Positions 10,916-24,900 are shown, numbered from the stretch's first letter. The stretch is DNA of 64,000 nt from Alviniconcha marisindica (GCA_018857735.1 JABMCL010000598.1:763501-827500), one strand, 5' to 3'. Numbers and translations are program-made. Notes: a model not told the origin generated them from the sequence alone.

Positions 10916-11219
10916 AGAGAAGTGAAAGAGGAGACCAGGCGAAGACCTGGTGACCTTGACCGAAAAGATAGAAAATGTGCAAATATTTCCATTTGTGGAC
11001 TTTGTATGGATCAACTTCTTTTCTTCTTCTTCTTCTTGTTGTAGTAAAGCTCCTCAGGGTAGAGCCATAATTGCTGGTTTGCTGTTCAGCAGCGAGGAGC
11101 AGCAAAAGGCTGGCCGGTTTCAGTCACAAAACGGCAGCACGTATGGCCGTATTTGGCCACTTTCCAATGTCAGTTTTTAAGAAAGTGGTCCATAAGGCAA
11201 GTCCTGTGTTTTTGTTTTG

Positions 11220-12045
11220 GTTCTTCATGAAGGGTTCAGGCGACACAGTCATGCACTAGTTTGAACAATGGGTTTAGCATGAAGGGTTTACCTGACACAG
11301 TCCCACACTAGTTTGAGTAGAGCATGATGTGTTTAGGTGGAACAGTCCCACACTAGTTTGAGTAGAGCATGAAGTGTTTAGGTGGCACAGTCCCACACTA
11401 GTTTGAGTTGAGCATGAAGTGTTTAGGTGACACAGTCCCACACTAGTTTGAGTTGAGCATGAGGTGTTTAGGCAACTTGGTCCCACAATATCTGGCATCA
11501 AAATAGGGGGTTTAGTCGACATTCCTGTGCTAGTTTGGGTTCAGCATGAAGTGTTTAGGCAACGCAGTCCCGCACTAGTTTGAGTTGAGCATGAGGTGTT
11601 TAGGCGACTCAGTCCCACACTATCTGACATCAGCATAGGAGGTTTAGTCGACAGTCCTGTGCTAGTTTGGGTTCAGCATGAAGGGTTTAGGCAACAGTCC
11701 AGTGCTAGGTGGACACAATCCCATGCTGGTTTTGGTTCAGCATGAACTGTTTAGGCGACACAATCCCATGCTGGTTTTGGTTCAGCATGAACTGTTTAGG
11801 CGACACAATTCCATGCTGGTTTTGGTTCAGCATGAACTGTTTAGGCGACACAATCCCATGCTGGTTTTGGTTCAGCATGAACTGTTTAGGCGACACAATC
11901 CCATGCTGGTTTTGGTTCAGCATGAACTGTTTAGGCGACACAATCCCATGCTGGTTTTGGTTCAGCATGAACTGTTTAGGCGACACAATCCCATGCTGGT
12001 TTTGGTTCAGCCTGAGTTGTTTTGGCAACACAATCCCTGCCACCT
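11220..12045. repeat. 45-bp minisatellite with two sequence subtypes
   Basis: The left half has diverged units (tagtttgagttgagcatgaa, gtgtttaggtgacacagtcc). The right half (11705-12030) has seven nearly identical units (ccatgctggttttggttcag, gaactgtttaggcgacac). The 45-bp period keeps frames open on both strands. Confidence 0.9.
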
Positions 12046-13690
12046 TCTCTTTACCTTGAAGCATCACTACATAGGACACAGTGAAACAAGACTGAACTAG
12101 GTCCCCATTTTCCATGCGATATGAGATGAACTGTTGGAGATATGAAAAACTGTTCTTGTTCTGGACCGTTTTCTTTCAAAGGATGAGAAATGGCCATTGC
12201 CAATCAGACTAAAATTGGAAGTGGTTCAAAAGCCCATACTCGGTAAGCAATTGAGAGTGGGTTGGGCATATTATGGGCTTTCTGGAGCATGTAGACACCA
12301 TCTTGCTGTCAGTTTTAATTTTGTGCAACTTATTCTTTTGTGAATGTTGTCCAGATGGGTTAGTCATGGTTGACGGCGTAAAAAGCCCAATTTTTCTTCT
12401 TTTGTTGACATATTTTGTTTGTGATGCTGAAATTGGCATTGTATAGGTGTCGCAGCTTCATTCAGTCCAATTTTCTGTCTTTGGCCAGCTCCTCAAAAAC
12501 AAACAAACATACATAAAGTAAAATGTAAATGAACAGGAAGATGTCCAAGGAAGTAAAAAGAGCTGTAAGTGATATGAAACTAGAAAAGAAAGAAAGCAAG
12601 AATATGGGTGCTGGTAAGGTTACATGGAGTGAATAAATCCAGGGAGATGATGACACTAATAAAAAGTAAAGGAAAAAACCAACAACAGTGATGGTGGTAA
12701 TAGGAAGTGATTGAATGAAATAATTAAGAACAATTATAATAATAATGAAAACTACATGGGAAAAAAAGGGGGGGGGGGGAGAGAAACCTTTGGGTAATTT
12801 AAAAAAATGGACAGTCAGGAAAAACTATTCAGTCAAGTACATTGATGATATTAATGGAAATTAAAGTATGAAATTAAGTAAGTGAAGATGCAAGAAGTAA
12901 ATGAAGGGGGGGGGGGGGGGGGGGCAGTTGCTTTCTTATTGAAACTCCACCAGGTTATGGCATGCTTTGTACAGTTGTGGGAAAAGGAGAGAGGGGAGGG
13001 CAGCTGCTAATGAGATGAGATTTCTTTATGAAGCATCCTCAGCTGTTCTCCAGTGGTACCTACCAAAGCTGTTTAGTGCTGCTGTCAGATGGCAAGTGGG
13101 GGGGGGGGGGTGCTACTGACACTTCAGCAGATGAAAGTACGTGCGTGTGGTCTGATCTGGTGTACATACATTATCGGCAGCTTGTTCTGCTGTTCTGCTG
13201 TAGTCTTCACATCAGTAAGAGACACGGGCTGTCTAGGTCCGTCAACTCGCAACCGCTTTTATTTGTGTTGTACGTGCACCTTGTCCCCATCCTCTCTTCC
13301 ACACAGCGTTTCCAGGATAGCAGCTGAACTAGTTCCATGCGGGCTATTCCATTTTTTGTGGTGTTTGTGTGTGTGTGTGGTTGTTTTGTTTTGGTTTTTT
13401 GTTTGTTCCTTGGAATGTTTGAGTTTTGTTCATTGCATACATAGTACTTGCCCACTGGATTGAATTTTGTCATTTTTTTCTTCTATCTATGATGATGTAC
13501 AGCACCATTCGGTCATCATTTTTTTCATGGGGCATAGTGCTGTAGAAAGGATATTATCTATCACACACTTGTGTACCAACTACCATGTCCACACGCTGCA
13601 CCGCTTGTTTCATATACTGGACTGGACTGCTTTGACTGTGATTTCAAAACAAAGCGAAACAAACAAAATACTTCCATCTTCAACTGCACA
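12046..13690. other. Gene-poor stretch with poly-G runs
   Basis: AT-rich, with homopolymer G runs at 12769-12779, 12906-12924 and 13099-13110 and a short (TG)n near 13366. No convincing exon or transposon end was found. Confidence 0.5.
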
Positions 13691-13694
13691 TTGT

Positions 13695-15610
13695 GACTGA
13701 AAAAACTTGTTTGACTGCATTAAACCCTTATTCAGTCCTACATTGTGACAGTAAAACTGGTTTGACTGTTTATAACCAGCATCAGTCCTACATTGTCACT
13801 GGTGGAACTGGTTTGACTGTTTATAACCGCCATCAGTCCTACATTGTGACAGTGGAACTGGTTTGACTGTGTTAATAACCACCATCAGTCCTACATTGTG
13901 ACTGGTAGAACTGGTTTGACTGTGTTAATAACCACCATCAGTCCTACATTGTGACTGGTAGAACTGGTTTGACTGTGTTTATAACCACCATCAGTCCTAC
14001 ATTGTGACAGTGGAACTGGTTTGACTGTGTTTATAACCACTATCAGTCCTACATCATGACTGGTAGAACTGGTTTGACTGTGTTTATAACCACCATCAGT
14101 CCTACATTGTGACTGATAGAACTGGTTTGACTGTGTTTATAACCACCACCAGTCCTACATTGTGACAGTGGAACTGGTTTGACTGTTTTTAACCACCATC
14201 AGTCCTACATTGTAACTGGTTTGACTGTGTTTATAACCACCATCAGTCCTACATTGTGACAGTGGAACTGGTTTGACTGTGTTTATAACCACCACCAGTC
14301 CTACATTGTGACTGGTAGAACTGGTTTGACTGTGTTTATAACCACCATCAGTCCTACATTGTGACAGTGGAACTGGTTTGACTGTGTTTATAACCACCAT
14401 CAGTCCTACATTGTGACAGTGGAACTTGTTTGACTGTGTTTATAACCACCATCAGTCCTACACTGTGACTGGTAGAACTGGTTTGACTGTGTTTATAACC
14501 ACCATCAGTCCTACATTGTGACAGTGGAACTTGTTTGACTGTGTTTATAACCGTCATCAGTCCTACATTGTGACAGTGGAACTGGTTTGACTGTGTTTAT
14601 AACCACCACCAGTCCTACATTGTGACTGGTAGAACTGGTTTGACTGTGTTTATAACCACCATCAGTCCTGGTGGAACTGGTTTGACTGTGTTTGTAACCA
14701 CCATGAGTCCTACATTGTGACAGTGGAACTGGTTTGACTGTGTTTATAACCACCATCAGTCCTGGTGGAACTGGTTTGACTGTGTTTGTAACCACCATGA
14801 GTCCTACATTGTGACTGGTAGAACTTGACTGACTGTGTTTATAACCACCACCAGTCCTACATTGTGACTGGTAGAACTGGTTTGACTGTGTTTATAACCA
14901 CCATCAGTCCTACATTGTGACTGGTAGAACTGGTTTGACTGTGTTTATAACCACCAGTCCTACAGTACTGGTGGAACTGGTTATGAACTGTGTTTTGATA
15001 ACCACCATGAGTCCTACATTGTGACTGGTAGAACTTGACTGACTGTGTTTATAACCACTATCAGTCCTACATTGTGACTGGTAGAACTGGTTTGACTGTG
15101 TTTATAACCACTATCAGTCCTACATTGTGACTGGTAGAACTGGTTTGACTGTGTTTATAACCACCACCAGTCCTACATTGTGACAGTGGAACTGGTTTGA
15201 CTGTTTATAACCACCATCAGTCCTACATTGTAACTGGTTTGACTGTGTTTATAACCACCATCAGTCCTACATTGTGACAGTGGAACTGGTTTGACTGTGT
15301 TTATAACCACCATCAGTCCTACATTGTGACTGGTAGAACTGGTTTGACTGTGTTTATAACCACTATCAGTCCTACATTGTGACAGTGGAACTGGTTTGAC
15401 TGTGTTTATAACCACCACCAGTCCTACATTGTGACTGGTAGAACTGGTTTGACTGTGTTTATAACCACCATCAGTCCTACATTGTGACTGGTGGAACTGG
15501 TTTGATTGCGTTAAGAACCATACATCATCAATCCTGCATTGTAACTGATAAAACTGTTTTCACTGTTTTAAAAAGTCTGCACAATCAGTCCTACATTGCG
15601 ACTGATTTTA
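13695..15610. repeat. Minisatellite of about 53 bp, about 36 copies
   Basis: Units contain agtcctacattgtgactggt, agaactggtttgactgtg and tttataaccaccatc, in two alternating subtypes (gactggtaga against gacagtgga). Edge copies at both ends are diverged. A large internal duplication is visible (see findings). Confidence 0.95.
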
Positions 15611-15756
15611 CTGTGTAAGAGAAAAAAGCATAATCAGCCCTATGATGACCTGTAGAATGTTTTACTGTTAAAGACCATTCACACTCGACCTTGCATCACA
15701 ATTGGTTGCCTTGTATTAATATTGCCAATAACAGCTAACTGTAACAAGGACAAATA

Positions 15757-17318
15757 ATAATAAATTGTATTTATTATGCGTCTGTCCCAGATCTAAAACG
15801 AGCTCCAAGCACTCTACAGCATCATCATAATACATAGCTAAGAAAACCATGCATAAAAACAAAGATCTAGGTAATACAATTGCATGTGCCAAGACAATAA
15901 TTATAAATGATTGAGAAAAAGAGCATACATTAAAAAAAATTTATGATTATATTTAAATCAAAATGCGGCTGCATTTTATTAGACAATAAACGAATAGGGA
16001 ATGAGACAATAGTAAAGGAGTAATGGACTATCTTTAAAACAGCATACACGGAATAACTGAACTGGTGTAATTTTGATTAAATTAAAATACTCCAGCAGTT
16101 GGGCAACTGGACATTCCCACGCACCCATAAAGACATTCAAGGGTTCAATTTATAGGTCACTTAAGCACGAATATTTTCAAGATCATCAAATAAAGCAATA
16201 AAGTGACCACACTAATAAAATAAGGTCAGCCAGCAAAACGTCCCAGACTGTGTTTTTCAGACGCCTGATTAAGACTGGCAGCAGGTTAAGAGGCAACCTC
16301 TCGTGCACTCGCGATACACTCACACTACATACACAAAAAAATATCCCTTTTGCCCAACGCCCTTGTGGGTCTGAGTGTGAATGTCATCAGTACAGACGCT
16401 TCTTGTTTCTTTTCTCTTTTTTTTTTAAGAGGAACCTTTTCAGATTGGATTTGAATGAGGAAAGACTTGGAGCATCGCGTACAGATTTCGGGACGGAATT
16501 CCAGATCACTGGTCCTATGTATGAGAAAACACGCTTTCCATACTTGTTGAGTTTAATGCGTGGAACAGTCGTGAGACCAGCGTTTGCACAACACAGAGAG
16601 CGGGAAGGTTGATAATGAGAAGATCAGACAAGTAGGCAGGAGCAGATAAATCTGTGTTACGATAGCACAGGCTGCAAATCTTGTACTCGGTCCGAGCTCG
16701 GATTGGCAACCAATGGAGTGATTATTTCGCCTTCGTCTGCCAAGGACAAGACGAGCTGCATTGTTTTGTACTCTTTGCATGCGACCCAGCCTGTTTTCGG
16801 GGAGACCCGCCAGCAAAGAGTTGCAGTAGTCGGGCCTTGACAGAACGAAAGACGTAATTCTAGAAAGACAGATCTGCAGAGAAGGTTGACATGCTGATCC
16901 ATGAAAAGATTGCTGTCTTTGTGAGAGAATGGTGTAGTAGAACCAGACAGAGTCAGAGAAGAAGTTTGTGGAACAGATTTCAGCTTTGCTTTAGTTCCAA
17001 CAAGCATGATCTCCGTCTTGTCATCATTCATTCTCAGTCTGTTGTAAGTCACACATTTTGCACAAGACTGGATATCCAGCAACAGTTTAGCTAGGTGCTC
17101 AGGGCTGGACGAGGCTTGTGCAGCTAAGTGTCATCCGCAAATACATTGTCGAATGTTGTGATGGACATGATGAACAGCACCGGGGCCAACAAACAGCCCT
17201 GAGGTACACCATGCCTCAACACTAGGCTAGGACGCCTTGCACCCAACCAACACCGTCTGGTTACGGTCACGTTATGGTCGTGCAGCACTGCAAGTGAAGA
17301 AACAGGCGTGAACTTCTG
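15757..17318 (-). mobile_element. LINE fragment, reverse transcriptase C-terminal half plus 3' UTR (family C)
   Basis: On the minus strand a broken frame shows the RT motif HGVPQGCLLAPVLF followed by FADD (17140-17210). Downstream are NDDKTEIMLVGTK and C-terminal pieces, then about 600 bp of 3' UTR ending in an AATAAT-rich tail at 15757. It has several frameshifts and stops and is truncated at the 5' end. Parts of its 3' UTR recur at 22.66-22.9 and 23.87-24.19 kb. The RT resembles the CR1/L2 group. It lies just beyond the stop of gene 2 and may be read through as 3' UTR. Confidence 0.75.
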
Positions 17319-17436
17319 AAAAAAAAGAAAAAGAAAAAAGAAGTTGGTCGCCTACAGAGAAAAAGAAGAGACGACATTTTGTTGACTCAGCGGGGCCCTT
17401 CACTTCAGTGAACACGGACCCGACGAGCGGCTTCGT

Positions 17437-17632
17437 TCAGAAAGCAGTGGCGCCCTTGGCCCGTTGCAGTTGCTCCATGTCGATGTCGTCGCCATAGTGT
17501 TTCTCCATAATGTCCATGGATGAAGGCAGCGGCTCGCCAGCATAGTGGTCTTCCTCGTCGTGGTCCAGGTCTACATCCAGTCCGCCTTTCTTGGGCTTGA
17601 GGCTCTTCAGGTGAGCCACGTGCCGTTCGTCT
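17437..17632 (-). CDS. Gene 2 terminal exon: acidic cytoplasmic tail
   Basis: The acceptor is ctctgcag; phase 2 is completed from the membrane exon. It encodes 64 residues ending at a TGA (17437-17439). It begins DERHVAHLKSLKPKKGG, with basic residues just after the membrane, then an acidic block (DVDLDHDEEDHY) and a second EKHYGDDIDMEQLQ segment. Two Tyr residues in acidic context (DHYAG, KHYGDD) could be kinase or sorting sites, which is inference. GC-rich codon use contrasts with the AT-rich surroundings and supports real coding. Confidence 0.72.
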
Positions 17633-20600
17633 CTGCAGAGCATCAGTCGCACACAGCGGCTACAGCGCGCACACATTCACGCATAGTGGCCACACACAGT
17701 GGCCCAGGGCACGCAAATAGTCACACACAGTGGCCAAGGGCACGCATACAGTCACATACAGTGGCCAAAGGCACGCAGATAGTAACAAATAGTGGCGCGG
17801 TGAACACGTTATGTTTTGTGTGGAAATTCTCGATCTCATGTATAAAACTTCGCTCACTCATTCATGCCCACATGTATATAAATGATGCCTTTAATTTTAT
17901 ATATACTCATCAGTAGCAAGGACTTAGAGAGAACTCGAACTCGAAAACTTTATTTTACATGGATTGTAGTTTAGGTTCAGCCAAAAACCTGTCTAACAAC
18001 TAGTTAGGTTTTTGGCTGAACCTAAACTACAATCCATGTAAAATAAAGTTTTCGAGTTCGAGTTCTCTCTCGGTATAGATACAATCTATCAATATTTACT
18101 TACATTTGGATTTGTTTGGATAAGCACCATATTATTCCCAAAACAGAGATGTTTACATGAAAACAAGGCAACTAGAGATTGTTAGCTGTGCTATAGTACT
18201 CACATAAAAATGTGGACCACACGGGGTGTTATGCAGACAACAGCCAGCATGGCTCCAACCAGCCCCAGCAAAAGCATCCACCACGGGTACTGACCCTCTG
18301 AAAAACACACATTGTCAATCTCACCTTCATTGCTGAACTATATAACACACATGCCTGTACCTGTAGAAACATAGGCCTACAGCGAGTACACAAATGACGT
18401 GTACTGCTGAGTTATACAACACACCTCCGTACGTCTTGGCGATTAGAGTTGATTAAAGGGCTCAACGCAGGAACAAGTACGAAAAAAAGCAGCAACAGGG
18501 CCCGTATGTACGAAGGGCAAATAGCGCCCCCTAATCGCGTTGACCTTCTGAACGGTGACGACACTGAAGCGTTGACCTTCTGAACGGTGACGACACTGAA
18601 GCGTTGACCTGAACGGTGACGACACTGAAGCGTTGACCTTCCGAACGGTGACGACACTGAAGCGTTGACCTTCTGAACGGTGACGACACTGAAACGTTGA
18701 CCTGAACGGTGACGACACTGAAGCGTTGACCTTCCGAACGGGGACGACACTGAAGCGTTGACCTTCTGAACGGTGACGACACTGAAGCGTTGACCTTCTG
18801 AACGGTGACGACACTGAAGCGTTGACCTTCTGAACGGTGACGACACTGAAGCGTTGACCTGAACGGTGACGACACTGAAGCGTTGACCTTCTGAACGGTG
18901 ACGACACTGAAACGTTGACCTTCTGAACGGTGACGACATTGAAACGTTGACCTTCTGAACGGTGACGACACTGAAGCGTTGACCTGAACGGTGACGACAC
19001 TGAAGCGTTGACCTTCTGAACGGTGACGACACTGAAGCGTTGACCTGAACGGTGACGACACTGAAGCGTTGACCTGAACGGGGACGACACTGAATAAAAT
19101 CGGCATGTGAGAAGCAAAGCTAAAAATATGTTCCACAAACTTCTTCTCTGACTCTGTCCGGTTTTACTACACCATTCTCTGACAAAGTTAGAAAACTAGT
19201 AGACCAAGAGCCAGCCTATAGCCCCATAAGGGGGGGGGGGGGATTTTACCACATGGTAATATCTGAGTACCTTGACCATGAGAGTACACAGTTCAGGATG
19301 TCTGCAAGTGAGCTGTTGCTGTTTGTGTCTGTGGTGCTGGTTCTAATAAATGCACCATCCGGAATTCCAACTCGCGATGACATTGTCTCTTTACAACTCA
19401 TATATTATGACAAAAAAGGCCATTTCCAAATATACACTACCGACGTATCAACTACAAGGTTCATACAAGATACAACAGACGGATCATCTAAAAAGATCAG
19501 ACAACTAAAAAGATCAGACAGGACACGACCGATGGATCTACTAAAAAGACCGATGGATCTACTAAAAAGATCAGACAGGACACGACCGACGGATCAGCTA
19601 ACAAGATCAGACAGGACACGACCGACGGATCAGCTAACAAGATCAGACAGGACACGACCGACGGATCAACTAACAAGATCAGACAGGACACGACTAGAAA
19701 AGGGGGATATTCCTTTACCACAACTCCCCACCCCCGAAAGGAGCATGACCACCAAACTCTCTGAGAAGAGATAATTTTTAACAGGTCACGGAAAAGAAAA
19801 CAATAAAATACCCATCAGAACAATGGACAATGAGGCGATTAAAAGACATCAGTCGTTGAGAGTTGACGAAACGTGTGTTTAGGCATGCGCATGTTAAAGA
19901 TTGTGCAGTCCATGTCAGGGTTCGACGGATTACGGAAAGCATTAAAATAACCCAGCATGTCGCAAAAAGCTCAAGCTGGACACCATAGGGAAGAAGCGTG
20001 AAGAAAGCAAGACGACGCAATGCAGAAGAGGAGGAAACAAGGCGAGAAGACACGGAAAAATGACATCACACGATGAAACAAAGAAGACGAAACAAAGCAA
20101 GTGAAGACGACACAAGACAAGAGAAATGAGAAATACTCTTATGGCGAAAGAAGACGAAACAAAGCAAGAGAAGACGACACAAGACAAGAGAAATGAGAAA
20201 TACTCTTATGGCGAAAGAAGACGAAACAAAGCAAGTGAAGACGACACAAGACAAGAAAAATGAGAAATACCCTTATGGCGAAAGAAGAGGAAATAAGGCA
20301 AGAGAAGACGACACAAGACAAGAGAAATGAGAAACGACCCAAGACAAAAGAAGACGAAACAAGGCAAAAGAAGACAACACAAGACAAGAGAAACGACTCG
20401 AGACAAAAGAAGACGAAACAAGGCAAAAGAAGACAACACAAGACAAGAGAAACGACTCAAGACAAAAGAAGACGAAACAAGGCAAAAGAAGACAACACAA
20501 GACAAGAGAAACGACTCAAGACAAAAGAAGACGAAACAAGGCAAAAGAAGACAACACAAGACAAGAGAAACGACTCAAGACAAAAGAAGACGAAACAAGG

Positions 20601-20853
20601 CAAAAGAAGACAACACAAGACAAGAGAAACGACTCAAGACAAAAGAAGACGAAACAAGACACAAAGACACGAAAGAAGACGAAGGAAGACACAAGAAAGA
20701 AGAAAACAGAAGACAACACCAAACAAGAGAAGACACCACAAGACAAGAGAAGTTATCAAAAGACAAAAGAAAACTAAACAAGACCCAAGAAGACAATACA
20801 AGGCAAACGAAAACAAAACAAGGCAAGAAAGAAAAACAACAACAAACAAACAA

Positions 20854-20892
<39 letters not shown>

Positions 20893-21908
20893 CACAAGAC
20901 GAGGGAAGACAAAACAAGAGACTAGAAGATGACAAGAAAAGACAAGTAAAAAAAAAAAAAAAAGCAAGACAAGAGAAAAGGAAAGAACACAAGACAAGAG
21001 AAAACAAAACAAAACCAGATGAAAGTAAACGAGGCAAGAGAAAACGGAACAAAACAAGAGAAGTTGAAGCCGGGCAAGAAAAACAGAGCAAGACGAGAGA
21101 AAGCAACAACAACAACAAAATAGAGAAAAAGAAACAAGACATCAGACAAGAGAAAAAGAAACAAGACAAGAGAAGACAAACAAGACAGGAGAAAACGAAA
21201 CGAGACAAGAGAAAAAGAAACGAAAACGAAACAGAAAAAATGAAACGAGGCAAGAAAAACGAAACAAGAAAGAGAAGACGAAGCAAGACAGGAGAAAACG
21301 AAACGAGACAAGAGAAAAAGAAACGAAAACGAAACAGAAAAAAATTAAACGAGGCAAGAAAAGGAAACAAGAAAAAGAAGACGAAGCAAGACAAGAAATA
21401 ACGAAACGAGACGAGAAGACGAAATGAGAAAAGAGAAGACGAAACAGGCTTGAGTGGACCAAACAATCGAAGACGAAACAATAAAAGAGAAAACGAAACA
21501 AGACAAGATAAAACATCACAGCAGAAGACAAAACAAGAAAAGAGAAGACGAAACAAGACAGAGAAAAAACAAGATCAGAAAGGATGATAGAGACCTGTAG
21601 GTTTGCACAGTGGCGTGGTCTGGTTCCATTGTCCAGTTGCCAGACAAATCAGATCACCCTCACCCTCCATTGTGTAGCCTGGAATGCACACTATCTCGTA
21701 CTGGAACAGAGCACCGGCGTCACAGTCATGTAATGGGATGAATAAAGTAGTCTGTATTCTGTACTTTCCTCGTCTTTTATAATTCACACCACGATCCTCA
21801 TCATCGCCGTTCTTTAAAAAAAAAAGTACTTCCGAGAGAGAGAGGGGGGGGGGGGGGGGAAGGGATGGAGAGAGAGAGGGGGAAGGGAGGGGGAGAGAGA
21901 GAGGGAGG

Positions 21909-21986
<78 letters not shown>

Positions 21987-24900
21987 AGAATTGCAATAAC
22001 GTAAACGACAAGGAAAACAAATGTGAACTACAGGAGGAGGAGGGCGGGGGGAGCGAGACAGACAATGAACAAAGTATTAAAATTACAATAATACAAATGA
22101 CAAAGAAAAAGGGGGATGGGGGGTGCAAATTAGAGAGGGGGAAGGAAAAAATCAAATTTACAATAATTGAGCTTTTGCTGAATAAACAATGCATGCTCAA
22201 GAATGACAAGCTGTCCTTGCCTAGCTATAAAGATGATTATACTATCGGCACTCACACGATAACAGTAGCAACAGCAACGGTAATATCGTCAAATGACAGA
22301 AAGAACTACTCATTTATTGAATGTCACAGGCAATAATAGAGACATGTCAGCCACACTGATGCGTATCGAGTCCGCGGGAGAGTGTTCCAGTAAGGGGAGA
22401 CAAAAAAGCAAAACGTAGGAGTGTGTTCCAGAAAGGGGAGACAGAAAAGCAAAACGTAGGAGTGTGTTCCAGAAAAGGGAGACAGAAAAGCAAAACGTAG
22501 GAGTGTGTTCCAGAAAGGGGAGACAGAAAAGCAAAACGTAGGAGTGTGTTCCAAAAAGGCGAAACAGAAAAGCAAAACGTAGGAGTGTGTTCCAGAAAGG
22601 GGAGACAGAAAAGCAAAATGTAGGAGTGTGTTCCAAAAAGGGGAAACACACTAGCGATTCAAAAATTAGACATTCCCACGGACCAGTAAAAACATTCAGG
22701 TTTTCAATGCATGTCACCTAAGCAACACGACATGGCAATAAATAGACTAACATTATTAAGATCATCAACTGAAATAGTAAAAAGAAAAAGCGCTCCCACT
22801 AACAAATAGCATCTGCCAGCAAGACGTCCAAGTCTCTGCAAGTCTTTTAGACGCCTGAATTAGTCAAATAAAACAGCAAGTTAAGACAATCACTTCATGG
22901 CACTGAAGCCGGCCAAAGCGTACTTCAATGCCATCGAAAATCCCCACAACCCACTCCATGAAGCCGTGAAAGACACAAAGGGATGCAGACTGGGACGGGG
23001 CAAGTCTTAGATGGGTCAAGTAGAGGATCCAATACTGCAAGTATGCCAGCTGACAGCTCAAGCAAACCAAGGAGTGGGGAAATTACCCAAACGGATTCCG
23101 GCGTCTCTATGAGACACTCCTGCCAGATAACTTGGGAAAGCACGGTCGAGAATGGCCAGCGTGCAAAACAGACTCAGAGATCAAGCTTCCCATTCAAGAA
23201 AAGAGCAAACCGTAAGACATCATAGTGTATGTACACTGATGGCCCAGTCACCAAAGACCAGTCAGGGTGGGGCTTCACTGTCAAGCACGGTGCGACTACC
23301 ATCCACGAAGACAGAACATCCTTTATGGTCTCAACCTCCAGCTTGATAATGGAAGTAGAGGCAGTCGCACATGCCCTCCGCTGGACTGCCTTAAGGGGTG
23401 ACAGTCGGACCACACATGCCATCATCCTGACAGATTCAATAAGCTTGCTACAAAAAGTGGAATGGGAAGCCCAGGCTGGGATGTGTCAATGGTCGACATC
23501 CACCTTCAAAAATTCCTGTGGGTGTACTCTTATGGACATGCCTGGGTGAAGGAAAATTACCGAGCAGATAGACTGGCGGGCAAAGCAACCCTCACAAGTG
23601 GCTTGCTTCTCAGAAGATCTGGAATGTTGAGGAGCTTGAGACACTAGCTGCGGGCACAAAGCCAAGGACGTCACACCATCGGTCGCCTGAGGAGAGAGGC
23701 GTGGAAAGAGAAAGTGCTAGACGATCTTCCTTGAAAGAACGAGAGAGGGCCATCGTCAATCAGACGAATATTGAAACCGTTTCAAGGACGACGTTGGGGA
23801 AACGTCTGAGAGACGGCGTGGAGCGCATATAGGCTTTTCCGATCGCACAGATACCATATTGAACAGAACTGAACTCGTTCACACGCGTTACATGCTCACA
23901 CTAGATATACAGGAAACTATCAGCTTTTCCCAACACCTTGGTGGATCTGACGGTGGATGTCCTCAGTGATCATCAGCTAAAACGAATAAGCGATCCCACT
24001 AGCAAATAACATCTGCTAGCAAGACGTCCAAGACTCTACAAGTTTTACAGACACCTGAGTAAGACAGTAAAAATAAAACAGCAAGTTAAGACAATCACTT
24101 GTTCACAGGAGCTACACACTGACACTAAATACACAGAAAACTATCAGGTTTTGCCAACTCCCTTGTGAATGAACTGCGCAGTCTTTCCTCTGACTCCTTG
24201 AGAAAATATCAACACACGAGGGAGCTAATTAGCGCTCGACATACGTCACAGAAACACAACATCGAAGACCTGAGTCGCCTTCGGTAACTCTCACCTGCCA
24301 CGCGTATAAATAGAAAGTGCATAAACTCCACCAGAGGTACATCCTGAACTTTTTTTCCTTGAGAAAGAATTTAACATATCCATAGCCAAAAAGGCATACT
24401 AATTGTTCAAATCCAGTTTTACATAACACTGTTTTTACCTGTGACGTTTGGACATTTTGTACCACTTTCAAGAGTTTTAGGCTGCGTGAGTCAGCCTTGT
24501 AACTGGTTGCATGGGTAGTTTAAATCAATATTTAATCAACCGAATTTAATGATAATAATGAATACTTAGAGCGCCTAACCCGCACAGGCCCTAAGCGCTT
24601 ACACGTTCTTTACAAATACATATTGTCAAAATTCAATCCATACAACATGAACGCACACACACACGCCGTAATTCAGCCGTAATAAGCAGCGGGTAACGAC
24701 CTGGTTCTCCACAGACAACATCATTTGGGGTCTTCTTACGAATATACAAACATTATTTACAAGAAAAAAGGTGGACACGTTCAACTTGTTCATATTTCCC
24801 CCAGAGATAGTACGCCAGCAGTCATTCTTGTTTCAGATTTTTTTCCCGAGAGAGCTTCAATACAATAACACTGTCACAGTTCACGTTGATTATCTCTATG

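Noticed and set aside
10423..11044. Frames of 189 and 200 codons on opposite strands
   Set aside because: Both are translations of the 54-bp repeat; only one could be coding at best, and neither has gene structure.
18412..19138. Three overlapping minus frames of 201-231 codons
   Set aside because: All three frames are open because of mixed 29/32-bp units; the same peptide appears in each.
20260..21556. Lys/Arg-rich plus frames and a 260-codon Phe/Leu/Ser-rich minus frame
   Set aside because: Compositional artefact of T-poor DNA; frames change every 59-bp unit.
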